From Candidatus Omnitrophota bacterium (lineage in GTDB: Bacteria; Omnitrophota; Gorgyraeia; 2-02-FULL-51-18; JAGOUK01), in contig JAGVCY010000265.1 of assembly GCA_020058965.1 (NCBI GenBank), positions 1 to 7,029 on the forward strand: a stretch of 7,029 bases of DNA, given 5' to 3'. The notes below the pieces were generated by a model. It made no database searches, had not been told where the DNA came from, and saw only the letters and a list, made by a program, of their open reading frames with translations. The position numbers and the translations under genes were made by a program. Positions 1 through 6,117 of this stretch are shown here, one piece after another (the stretch's first letter is position 1; every line of letters starts with the position of its first letter).

Positions 1-1283
1 ACCAATTCCTGTACGCACCGTCCATCCGCAATAAAGCGTTTCTCGTCACATCCGAAAATACCGCCTCCCTCCGCTACATGACGACCGAAGTGGTCCGCTG
101 GGAAAGCGCTGTCAATTACAAGATCCGGCAGGCGCGTTTGGGCGGCAAATATGATCGGATCCTGCTCTTGGATGATGCCAAAAACTTGCATGTGATGCAG
201 CTGGATGATCCCCACCCTGAAGCCGGCTGGAAAGCCTTTTTCGGCAAGATCTGGTATGAGGGATATGACAAGCCCGAATATTCCTGGCAGTCTTCCGGCG
301 CGACCGATGAATTCGAAGCTAAGCTTTCGCTCATTCCGCTCATCATCGGGAGCCTCAAGGGAACTTTTTACGCGATGTTGTTCGCGCTGCCGATCGCGCT
401 CCTTGCGGCGCTCTACACATCTCAATTTGCGAGCCCTTCGGTCAAGTCGATCGTGAAGCCTGTGATGGAGATCATGGCGTCCTTGCCGTCCGTCGTCCTG
501 GGATTTCTTGCGGCGCTGTGGCTGGCCCCGCTTATCGAGCATCATGTCCCGTCGCTTATTTTGATCGTTCTGACGCTTCCGCTCACGGCGCTTCTGTGCG
601 GGTTCCTGTGGACGCGTTTTCCCCGGTCCAACACTCATTGGATCAAGCCCGGGTATGAGTTCATCCTGCTTGTGCCGGTGCTGTCTGCGGTGAGCATCGC
701 CATTTGGCAGATGGGCCCTTGGTTGGAATCCTGGGCTTTCCTGGCGAAGGACCCCGTCACCGGCGCCGCGATCGCCGATTTTCGTCTCTGGTGGCCGCAA
801 GTTACCGGCACGCCGTTCGAGCAGCGCAATTCGCTGGTCGTGGGTTTTGTCATGGGCTTCGCGGTGATCCCGATCATTTTCACCATTACCGAGGACGCGC
901 TGTCCAATGTGGCTCCGACACTTCGCTCGGCGTCGCTCGCGCTCGGCGGGAGTCGCTGGCAGACGGCGTGGCGCGTGATGCTCCCAACGGCGTCGGCGGG
1001 CATCCTGTCGGCGATCATGGTCGGCTTTGGCCGTGCCGTCGGCGAGACAATGATCGTCGTGATGGCGACCGGCAACACGCCGATCATGGACTTTAATATT
1101 TTTTCGGGGATGCGCACACTGTCCGCGAACATTGCCGTCGAATTGCCCGAAGCGCCGCATCACAGCACGCTGTACCGCTCTCTCTTTCTGGGCGCGATGA
1201 TGCTTTTTATGATGACCTTCTTCGTTAACACACTGGCCGAGCTCCTTCGCGAGCGGCTTCGCCAGCGTTACAAGACGGTGTAA
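1..1283 (+). CDS. pstC: Phosphate ABC transporter permease PstC, extended type, 5'-truncated by window edge
   Basis: One of the two inner-membrane channel subunits of the high-affinity phosphate importer PstSCAB. The reading frame is open from the first complete codon (base 3) without a stop, so the ATG at 78 is an internal Met and the true start lies outside the window; at least 426 residues are present. Numbering from base 3, residues 1-110 are a non-membrane segment. Hydrophobic segments follow near 112-142, 155-177, 183-203, 218-237, 277-294, 333-355 and 391-412. The permease cytoplasmic EAA-type loop, which docks on the ATPase, is at about 297-328 (EDALSNVAPTLRSASLALGG, then the SRWQTAWRVMLP end). 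The motif GRAVGETM near 343-350 is typical of PstC/PstA. The soluble domain ahead of the helices and the stretch PVMEIMASLPSVVLGFLAAL match the longer Pseudomonas-like PstC rather than the short E. coli form. The stop is followed by a second TAA and then the pstA start. Family assignment is firm; the full length is unknown. Confidence 0.95.
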   Translation, partial: QFLYAPSIRNKAFLVTSENTASLRYMTTEVVRWESAVNYKIRQARLGGKYDRILLLDDAKNLHVMQLDDPHPEAGWKAFFGKIWYEGYDKPEYSWQSSGATDEFEAKLSLIPLIIGSLKGTFYAMLFALPIALLAALYTSQFASPSVKSIVKPVMEIMASLPSVVLGFLAALWLAPLIEHHVPSLILIVLTLPLTALLCGFLWTRFPRSNTHWIKPGYEFILLVPVLSAVSIAIWQMGPWLESWAFLAKDPVTGAAIADFRLWWPQVTGTPFEQRNSLVVGFVMGFAVIPIIFTITEDALSNVAPTLRSASLALGGSRWQTAWRVMLPTASAGILSAIMVGFGRAVGETMIVVMATGNTPIMDFNIFSGMRTLSANIAVELPEAPHHSTLYRSLFLGAMMLFMMTFFVNTLAELLRERLRQRYKTV

Positions 1284-1286
1284 TAA

Positions 1287-3047
1287 ATGCCGATTCTTGA
1301 GAAAAAACCCATTAACCCCCATCCGGCCTTCCGCCCTGCAGATCCGCGCGCGGCGGTCAAAAAACGCTCCACTTACGGTGAGCCGTTGGTGTGGCTCACA
1401 TCGGTCGGTCTCTCCGCAGGACTTCTCATGGTCGTGGCTCTTTTGGCGGTCGTTTTTGTGAACGGGCTGACCGTGTTCTGGCCCAAGCCGGTTGCGGCTG
1501 TGACGCTCTCGCCTAACGCCAAGGATTCCGTAGGCGGCGCCAAATCCTTCGCCGGTACCGTCATCAAGCATCAAAAAAAGATCACGCACGCGGCGGTCAT
1601 TCCCGGCCAAAAATCTTCCGACGCTCCTTACGAATGGCAGTTTTATATCGGTAACAAGGACCTGTACGGGCTCGGTTACAAATACATCGACAACGCCGAC
1701 ATTGTGGGGATGAGTCGTCCCAAGGACATCATCGTGATCGAGCGGCTGGAATACGGCAACGCGATCGGGCGGGCGGTGTCGCTGGTCGAGGACGATGGTT
1801 CCGTGGTCGCGGCGGAACACGCGTCTTTCGGGAACCGTTTTTCCGCCAAAGTCCGCACCGCCAACGAGCGCCGGGCAGAGATCAAGGTGATCGAAAAATC
1901 CAAGATCGGCCGCGTGAACGCTCGGATGCGTGAGTTGACTCTCCAGTCGCAGGAGCTGGAAAAGCAGGTGAAAGGCCTTCCCAAGCACCGGCAGAACGAT
2001 CCAGAACTGAGCCACGAGCGCAAATCGATCGAGCATGAGGAACGCGGTCTCCAGGAGGAATATGACCAGTTGGCGGCTAAGGCGCGCGCGCTCCGCGAGG
2101 TCCAGAATGCGTCCACGCTCAAATACCGCCTCCTCTCAGGACAAGAAAAAGATCTTCCGATCGGGCAGGTCGTCAGTTTTTATTATCCCAACCAGCTGAG
2201 TCTGGTCCAGAAGATCGGACATTTTTTTCATTCATTCTGGAGGTTCCTGGCTGAAGAGCCGAGAGAAGCGAACACGGAAGGCGGTATCTTTCCGGCGATC
2301 TTCGGGACATTTGTGATGACGCTTATGATGAGTCTGGCGGTGACGCCGTTCGGCGTGATCGCGGCGATCTATCTCAGGGAATACGCCAAGCAGGGGATCT
2401 GGGTGCGCATGGTCCGTATCGCGGTGAATAATCTCGCAGGTGTACCGTCCATCGTGTTCGGCGTCTTCGGTCTGGGGTTCTTCGTTTATTTCGTGGGCGG
2501 GACGATGGATAAGATTTTTTTCAACTCGGCCCTGCCGACACCGACATTCGGCACCGGAGGCATCTTATGGGCCGCGCTCACGCTCGCGCTCATGACGGTG
2601 CCGGTCGTGATCGTCGCGACCGAGGAGTCCTTGGCCGCGGTACCTCGGGGAGTGCGTGAGGGTTCGCTCGCTTGCGGAGCGTCCAAATGGCAGACGATCC
2701 GCAGGGTCGTGCTTCCGGCAGCGGCTCCCGGGATCATGACGGGATTTATTTTGGCGATGGCGCGCGGCGCGGGCGAAGTGGCGCCGCTCATGATGGTCGG
2801 GGTGGTCAAACTGGCTCCGACCCTGCCGTTGGATACCGTTGTTCCGTTCGTTCACCTTGAGCGCAAGTTCATGCATTTGGGATTTCATATCTACGACCTG
2901 GGCTTTCAATCACCGGACTCCGAGGCGGCCAAGCCGATGGTGTTCGCGACGACGCTGGTTCTGATTCTGCTGATCTTAGCGCTCAATTTGACCGCTGTCC
3001 GAGTACGACAAAACCTAAGGCGAAAATATGCCCTCTCAGCTGTATAA
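1287..3047 (+). CDS. pstA: Phosphate ABC transporter permease PstA with large extracytoplasmic insertion
   Basis: Second membrane subunit of the Pst importer, pairing with PstC. The protein has 586 residues, about twice the usual 280-300 of compact PstA. Residues 1-35 are a basic cytoplasmic tail and 37-62 form the first membrane helix. About 270 residues (roughly 65-332) then form an extracytoplasmic insertion. Inside it, about 195-275 is very rich in Glu, Lys, Arg, Leu and Gln with no Pro except near 232-239, and looks like an antiparallel coiled coil. The permease core follows: helices near 335-362, 376-404, 425-445, 478-500 and 551-571, the EAA-type loop near 446-476 ([20 protein letters not shown], then [12 protein letters not shown]), and the motif [12 protein letters not shown] at 491-502. 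The start is set by the short gap after pstC (TAATAAATG), which suggests coupled translation. An insertion at this position also occurs in Pseudomonas-type PstA. Its role is unknown; contact with PstS or the envelope is possible. Residue and motif positions are read from the sequence; the coiled coil is by eye. Confidence 0.95.
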   Translation: MPILEKKPINPHPAFRPADPRAAVKKRSTYGEPLVWLTSVGLSAGLLMVVALLAVVFVNGLTVFWPKPVAAVTLSPNAKDSVGGAKSFAGTVIKHQKKITHAAVIPGQKSSDAPYEWQFYIGNKDLYGLGYKYIDNADIVGMSRPKDIIVIERLEYGNAIGRAVSLVEDDGSVVAAEHASFGNRFSAKVRTANERRAEIKVIEKSKIGRVNARMRELTLQSQELEKQVKGLPKHRQNDPELSHERKSIEHEERGLQEEYDQLAAKARALREVQNASTLKYRLLSGQEKDLPIGQVVSFYYPNQLSLVQKIGHFFHSFWRFLAEEPREANTEGGIFPAIFGTFVMTLMMSLAVTPFGVIAAIYLREYAKQGIWVRMVRIAVNNLAGVPSIVFGVFGLGFFVYFVGGTMDKIFFNSALPTPTFGTGGILWAALTLALMTVPVVIVATEESLAAVPRGVREGSLACGASKWQTIRRVVLPAAAPGIMTGFILAMARGAGEVAPLMMVGVVKLAPTLPLDTVVPFVHLERKFMHLGFHIYDLGFQSPDSEAAKPMVFATTLVLILLILALNLTAVRVRQNLRRKYALSAV

Positions 3048-3051
3048 TGAC

Positions 3052-3058
3052 GAGGAAA
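3052..3058 (+). promoter_or_regulatory. Ribosome binding site deciding the pstB start
   Basis: GAGGAAA lies 5 bases before ATG 3064 and is the best Shine-Dalgarno match near either possible pstB start. The earlier in-frame ATG at 3028, which overlaps pstA by 20 bases, has only a shorter AAGG (3017-3020) with a 7-base spacer. I therefore place the pstB start at 3064, but the earlier start cannot be excluded. Confidence 0.6.
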
Positions 3059-3063
3059 TCACC

Positions 3064-3915
3064 ATGACGGACACACAGATCGGCTCACACATCAACGCAG
3101 AAGCTCCCCGGAGCAAGGCTCAGGCGCATGACGCTTTTCCGAAGGCGGACACATCGCCCGATATCGCGCTCATTCAAGCGCGGAACTTCAACTTTTTTTA
3201 TGGGAAGCAGCAGGCGCTTTTTGACATCTCGCTCGATATTCCTGAGCGCAAGGTGACCGCGTTCATCGGACCCTCCGGCTGCGGCAAATCCACTATCTTA
3301 AGAAGCATCAACCGCATGAACGATCTGATCGAGGGCGTGAGCCACGGGGGCGACATCACGATCGGCGGCACAAGCATTTACGATCCGCAGCTGGAAGTGA
3401 TCGGGCTCCGCCGTCGGGTGGGTATGGTTTTTCAAAAATCAAACCCTTTCCCCAAATCCATCTACGAAAACGTGGTGTACGGTCTTCGTGTCGCGGGCGA
3501 AAACCGCAAGGCCAGACTCGACGAGGTTGTTGAACAGAGTTTGAAGTCCTCCGCGTTGTGGGATGAAGTCAAAGACCGCTTGCAAGAAAGCGCGCTGGCG
3601 CTCTCGGGCGGTCAGATGCAGCGTCTGTGCATCGCGCGCGCGATCGCCAATGAACCGGATGTTCTTCTGATGGACGAGCCGTGTTCGGCGCTGGATCCGA
3701 TAGCGACCGCCAAGATCGAAGAGCTTATTTATCAGTTGAAGCGCGACTTCACGATCGTGATCGTCACGCACAACATGCAGCAGGCCGCACGCGTGTCGGA
3801 CAAAACTGCCTTTTTTTATCTTGGAAAGCTGATCGAGTTCAATAACACAAAGGCGATGTTCATCAGCCCCACAAAGAAGCAAACGGAAGATTACATCACC
3901 GGCAGATTCGGATAA
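3064..3915 (+). CDS. pstB: Phosphate ABC transporter ATP-binding protein PstB
   Basis: Cytoplasmic ATPase that powers phosphate import through PstC/PstA. From the chosen start it has 283 residues, slightly longer than the usual 250-260 because of a variable tail of about 35 residues ahead of the ABC domain. All catalytic motifs are present: Walker [10 protein letters not shown] at 69-77, Q-loop Gln124 in VFQKSNPFP, signature LSGGQMQRL at 180-188, Walker B VLLMDEP at 200-206, D-loop SALD at 208-211 and H-loop His236 in THNM. The stretches [10 protein letters not shown] and [16 protein letters not shown] are characteristic of PstB among ABC ATPases. The C-terminal end [15 protein letters not shown] is also a PstB hallmark. 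It follows pstA closely and precedes phoU by 31 bases, so it belongs to the same operon. An in-frame upstream ATG at 3028 would add 12 residues. Function is very secure; only the start is uncertain. Confidence 0.97.
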   Translation: MTDTQIGSHINAEAPRSKAQAHDAFPKADTSPDIALIQARNFNFFYGKQQALFDISLDIPERKVTAFIGPSGCGKSTILRSINRMNDLIEGVSHGGDITIGGTSIYDPQLEVIGLRRRVGMVFQKSNPFPKSIYENVVYGLRVAGENRKARLDEVVEQSLKSSALWDEVKDRLQESALALSGGQMQRLCIARAIANEPDVLLMDEPCSALDPIATAKIEELIYQLKRDFTIVIVTHNMQQAARVSDKTAFFYLGKLIEFNNTKAMFISPTKKQTEDYITGRFG

Positions 3916-3946
3916 TCCGCAGCACGCATAGGAAAGGCAATAAAGC

Positions 3947-4627
3947 ATGACAAGACATTTTCATGAAGAGATACAGAGCTTAAGGGAGAGCCTGCTGCGC
4001 ATGGCGCTCCTGGTCGAGGATGCCCTTCGCAAATCCGTTGAGGCGTTGGTCGATCGCGATATGGCCAAGGCCCAGGAAGTGATCCGGCGCGAACAGGAAG
4101 TGAATCACGCCGAGATCCAGGTGGATGAGATCGGTCATGGTCTACTGGCCCTTGATCAGCCCGTCGCCGTTGACCTGCGCCGCCTGATCATGATCCTCAA
4201 GATCAACACGGACCTGGAGCGCATGGGCGATCACGCCGTTAACATCGCCCAGCGCGCGATGCGCGCCGTCAAGGAGCCCAATCATCCGGTGGATCCGCTG
4301 ATCCCCAAGATGGCGCACGCCGCGCTCGCGATGCTTAAGAGCGCTTTGGACGCGTTCATCCATGAAGACGTGGAGATGGCCAATGCCGTGCTCGCTTCGG
4401 ACGACGAAGTCGACACGTACGGCGATGAAATTTATGAAAAATACCGCGTTCTCATGGAAAGCGACGCGAGCGCCGTGCCGTTCGGCGTCGACATGATCAT
4501 GGTCGGGTACAACCTCGAACGCGTCGCTGACCTGGCCTCGAACATCGCCGAAGACACGATCTACATCAAGCAAGGCCGCGAAGTGCGGCATCACGCCGGC
4601 GACGATTGGAAAGCGCCGGATAATTAA
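3947..4627 (+). CDS. phoU: Phosphate signalling/transport accessory protein PhoU
   Basis: Cytoplasmic helical-bundle protein that links the Pst transporter to the PhoR/PhoB-type phosphate response and restrains uptake when phosphate is ample. It has 226 residues, the normal length for PhoU. The internal duplication typical of the family is visible: the metal-binding ExRxxD-type motifs LERMGDHAVNIA (Glu91, Asp95) and LERVADLASNIA (Glu191, Asp195) occur one in each three-helix half. The N-terminal MTRHFHEEIQSLRESLLRMA is also typical. GGAAAGG at 3931-3937 gives a good ribosome binding site 9 bases before the ATG. It is the last gene of the pst unit; the next coding sequence is 233 bases away, beyond a palindromic region. 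No phoB or phoR gene is in the window, so the partner kinase is not seen. Confidence 0.96.
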   Translation: MTRHFHEEIQSLRESLLRMALLVEDALRKSVEALVDRDMAKAQEVIRREQEVNHAEIQVDEIGHGLLALDQPVAVDLRRLIMILKINTDLERMGDHAVNIAQRAMRAVKEPNHPVDPLIPKMAHAALAMLKSALDAFIHEDVEMANAVLASDDEVDTYGDEIYEKYRVLMESDASAVPFGVDMIMVGYNLERVADLASNIAEDTIYIKQGREVRHHAGDDWKAPDN

Positions 4628-4638
4628 AAAATTTAGGT

Positions 4639-4820
4639 CTGGCTCTGGCCTGCGGGCAGAAATATAGCCACCTGCACGCTTCGCGTGCGGAAATGGACGG
4701 AGCCGCTCGCGCGTTGTCTAAGACGAGACGCGCTCGCTCCCTGTCCGGCCTCGGCGGGGACGCCTCGGCCTTCCAGAAGTCCGCAGAAGACAGTTGTTCC
4801 TGTCCGCGGTCCTGGTCCAA
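4639..4820. repeat. Palindrome-rich intergenic element (candidate interspersed repeat or structured RNA)
   Basis: Nearly the whole gap between phoU and the aquaporin-like gene can be folded as consecutive hairpins. Hairpin A: 4672-4679 pairs with 4683-4690 (GCACGC/GCGTGC core, loop TTC). Hairpin B: 4695-4703 GGACGGAGC pairs with 4736-4740 plus 4743-4746 (2-base bulge), with an inner stem GCGCG 4709-4713/CGCGC 4729-4733 and TCT/AGA above it. Hairpin C: GGCC 4747-4750 and GGCG 4753-4756 pair with CGCC 4761-4764 and GGCC 4767-4770, with a symmetric TC/TC internal loop and a GGGA loop of GNRA type. Hairpin D: CCGC 4781-4784/GCGG 4806-4809 and GACAG 4789-4793/CTGTC 4800-4804. The outer arms 4639-4659 and 4800-4820 are imperfect inverted repeats (14 of 21 identical). 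No run of T follows any hairpin, so a standard terminator is not supported. No protein on either strand here looks real. The pairing is seen directly; calling it a mobile repeat or RNA is inference. Confidence 0.55.
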
Positions 4821-4829
4821 TCAAAAATT

Positions 4830-4835
4830 TATAAA
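4830..4835 (+). promoter_or_regulatory. Possible -10 box ahead of the aquaporin-arsC pair
   Basis: TATAAA lies 25 bases before ATG 4861 in an AT-rich patch right after the palindromic element. No convincing -35 hexamer is present 16-18 bases upstream, so this is weak. It is offered because the downstream genes are separated from phoU by 233 bases and may need their own promoter. Confidence 0.25.
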
Positions 4836-4860
4836 TGTCATTCGCAAAAAAGAGATTTCA

Positions 4861-5181
4861 ATGATGCTTCTGCATAAGGCGTTGGCGGAAATGGCAGGGA
4901 CCTTCGTTATGATTTTTGTGGGGGGAGGCGCGATTTTGTTGTCGGAGAGGTTTCCGCAGTATTTTCCTTCATTTGGCATCGCCGTTACTTTTGGCGCGAT
5001 CATCGCGCTTATGATATTGGCGCTGGGGCATTTTTCGGGGGCGCATTTTAATCCGGCAGTGACATTGGCGTTCGCGGCCGCTGGCCGATTTCCGGTTTCG
5101 TCCGTGCCGGTTTATTGGCTTGGCCAATTCGCGGGAGGGCTGGCCGCAGCGGGGCTGCTCCTAATTTTAAAAAAAATATGA
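4861..5181 (+). CDS. Half-length MIP/aquaporin family protein (first three-helix repeat only)
   Basis: Membrane channel-family protein of 106 residues; complete aquaporins and aquaglyceroporins have about 220-280. What is present is the N-terminal half: helix 1 with the AEF-like motif AEMAGTF (9-15) and GGGAILL, helix 2 near 37-56, the pore loop SGAHFNPAVT with the NPA motif at 64-66, and helix 3 with YWLGQFAGG (85-93). It stops at residue 106, just where the first structural repeat ends, so the second NPA loop and its selectivity Arg are missing. The frame is open upstream to 4693, but that part crosses the palindromic region and has no family resemblance; I prefer ATG 4861 (4864 equally possible), preceded by purine-rich AAGAGA. 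It overlaps arsC by ATGA (5178-5181). Aquaglyceroporins next to arsC act as arsenite channels in some bacteria; this suggests the ancestral role. It may be a decayed gene, a working half-pore that oligomerises, or part of a frameshift fusion with ArsC. Confidence 0.8.
   Translation: MMLLHKALAEMAGTFVMIFVGGGAILLSERFPQYFPSFGIAVTFGAIIALMILALGHFSGAHFNPAVTLAFAAAGRFPVSSVPVYWLGQFAGGLAAAGLLLILKKI
5169..5175 (+). other. Candidate -1 slippery heptamer at the aquaporin/arsC junction
   Basis: A run of eight A (5169-5176) sits two codons before the aquaporin stop. In the aquaporin frame it reads A|AAA|AAA, the classical form for -1 slippage. A -1 shift would enter the arsC frame and read AAA AAT ATG, joining the half-aquaporin to the full ArsC. 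No strong downstream stem was identified. The alternative is ordinary ATGA start-stop coupling with a chance A-run. Confidence 0.3.
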
Positions 5182-5594
5182 AAACACGAGTTTTGATCCT
5201 GTGTACGGGAAATTCCTGCAGGTCGCAGATGGCAGAGGGGGTTCTGCGGCATTATGGGGCGGGGAGGATTGAGGTCGAGAGCGCGGGGACACGGCCGTCG
5301 GCGGTGAACCCGACCGCGATTCAAGTTATGAAGGAGATCGGGATCGATATTTCCGGGCATCAGTCCAAGCATGTGGATGAATTGAAAGGACGGAGCTTCG
5401 ACACGGTGATCACCGTATGCGACAACGCACGAGAATCCTGCCCCGCCTATTTTGGCACCGCCGAAAAGCTCCACTGGCCTTTTCCCGACCCGCCGCACGA
5501 CCGTGTCGTCACACCTGAAGTCATCACCCGCTTCCGCGAAGTGCGCGACCTCATCCACGCCCGCTTCAAAGCCTTCGCGGAGAGCGTGCTATAA
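5178..5594 (+). CDS. arsC: Arsenate reductase ArsC, thioredoxin-coupled low-molecular-weight phosphatase type
   Basis: Cytoplasmic enzyme that reduces arsenate to arsenite. It has 138 residues, the usual size. The phosphatase-fold active loop CTGNSCRS gives Cys9 and Arg15 (CX5R). The two further redox cysteines, Cys81 and Cys88 in TVCDNARESCPAYF, sit where Staphylococcus aureus ArsC has Cys82 and Cys89, so a thioredoxin-recycled triple-cysteine mechanism is expected rather than plain tyrosine phosphatase activity. Asp104 in HWPFPDPPH is the general acid. ATG 5178 overlaps the aquaporin stop; no Shine-Dalgarno is evident, so translation probably depends on coupling. No arsR, acr3 or arsB is in the window, so regulation and the arsenite exit are unclear. 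Codon use changes inside the gene: before codon 74 His is CAT and Asp is GAT, Arg is mostly CGG or AGG; after it His is CAC, Asp is GAC and Arg mostly CGC. This hints at a mosaic origin. Function is secure. Confidence 0.93.
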   Translation: MKTRVLILCTGNSCRSQMAEGVLRHYGAGRIEVESAGTRPSAVNPTAIQVMKEIGIDISGHQSKHVDELKGRSFDTVITVCDNARESCPAYFGTAEKLHWPFPDPPHDRVVTPEVITRFREVRDLIHARFKAFAESVL

Positions 5595-5595
5595 T
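5590..5595 (+). promoter_or_regulatory. Perfect TATAAT -10 box, possibly driving a leaderless transcript
   Basis: TATAAT overlaps the arsC stop codon and ends 6 bases before ATG 5602. Transcription from it would begin at or very near that ATG, giving an mRNA with no leader, which fits the absence of any Shine-Dalgarno there. The best -35 candidate, TTCAAA at 5565-5570, has four matches and a long 19-base spacer. It could be chance. Confidence 0.4.
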
Positions 5596-5601
5596 TTCCA
5601 C

Positions 5602-6117
5602 ATGATCAATCAAATCATCAGTTTGGCGAAGGTGCTGCAGTCCAACACGAACCCTTCCGAGATCGCGCTCGGCGCGGTGCTCGGATTGTTCTTCGGCTTC
5701 ACGCCGTCGAATCAAACCCACCTGATCCTGCTCGTCCTCCTGTTTTTCTTTTTAAAAATTAACCGCGCCACCGCGATGCTGGTTTTTCCGATCGCCAAAC
5801 TCATGTACCTCGTCGGCGCATGGTCGTTCGCCGATCAAATCGGATATTATCTTTTGACCGCCTCCCCGGTGCCCGCGAGCATTTGGTCCTTTGTGATGAA
5901 TGCTCCGGTGTTGGCGCTTTTGCGCTGGGATCACACGCTCGTCATCGGCGGCATGGCCATCGCGCTTGCGTTATCGATCCCCGTGTACTTAGCCGCAATT
6001 TGGGGAGTGCACACCTACCGCGCGACGCTCGCGGAACGCGTCGCCCGCTGGAATGTCGTCAAATCGCTCCAAAGCATTTCCCTCGTTAAATGGTTCTCCG
6101 ACCGGTGGCATCAATGA
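5602..6117 (+). CDS. Small membrane protein resembling the TIGR03546/DUF2062 group, function unknown
   Basis: Predicted inner-membrane protein of 171 residues with no known biochemical activity. Residues 1-20 form an amphipathic start (SLAKVLQSNTNPSEIALG), followed by a Gly-rich helix and turn LGLFFGFTPSNQTHL (27-41) of the DUF2062 kind. Hydrophobic segments follow at about 41-52, 57-75, and 112-137, with a weaker one near 92-107; the C-terminal 30 residues are basic and probably cytoplasmic. The short N-terminal NPSEIALGAVLGLFFGF pattern and the AsmA-like gene directly downstream recall the TIGR03546-TIGR03545 pair, which is why I favour that group. The start ATG is 7 bases after the arsC stop and has no Shine-Dalgarno; an upstream extension in this frame overlaps arsC and has no membrane-protein character. 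It overlaps the next gene by ATGA (6114-6117), indicating a shared operon and probably a shared process in the envelope. Family name is from memory of the motif, not a search. Confidence 0.75.
   Translation: MINQIISLAKVLQSNTNPSEIALGAVLGLFFGFTPSNQTHLILLVLLFFFLKINRATAMLVFPIAKLMYLVGAWSFADQIGYYLLTASPVPASIWSFVMNAPVLALLRWDHTLVIGGMAIALALSIPVYLAAIWGVHTYRATLAERVARWNVVKSLQSISLVKWFSDRWHQ

Noticed and set aside
3439..3948. Long minus-strand frame opposite pstB
   Set aside because: It lies antisense to a clearly conserved ATPase and has no recognisable domain; it is a by-product of the coding bias on the + strand. The same holds for the minus frames at 635-1132, 1676-2122 and 4142-4594.
4566..4820. Minus-strand open frame of 84 codons across the phoU end and the intergenic gap
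   Set aside because: Its sequence is Arg/Ala-rich and low in structure, it overlaps phoU, and its length is explained by the G+C-rich palindromes. A second overlapping minus frame exists over the same bases, as expected from composition.
4639..4820. Rho-independent terminator for the pst-phoU operon
   Set aside because: Hairpins are present, but none is followed by a T-run on the + strand; the downstream AT-rich part is mixed A and T.
4693..4860. N-terminal extension of the aquaporin-like gene from ATG 4693
   Set aside because: The added 56 residues run through the hairpins, are basic and Ser-rich, and do not resemble a MIP N-terminus, while ATG 4861 is followed immediately by the family motif.
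5115..5177. Upstream start of arsC at 5115
   Set aside because: The added 21 residues overlap the aquaporin helix 3 in another frame and are not seen in ArsC, whose N-terminus MKTRVLILCTGNS begins properly at 5178.
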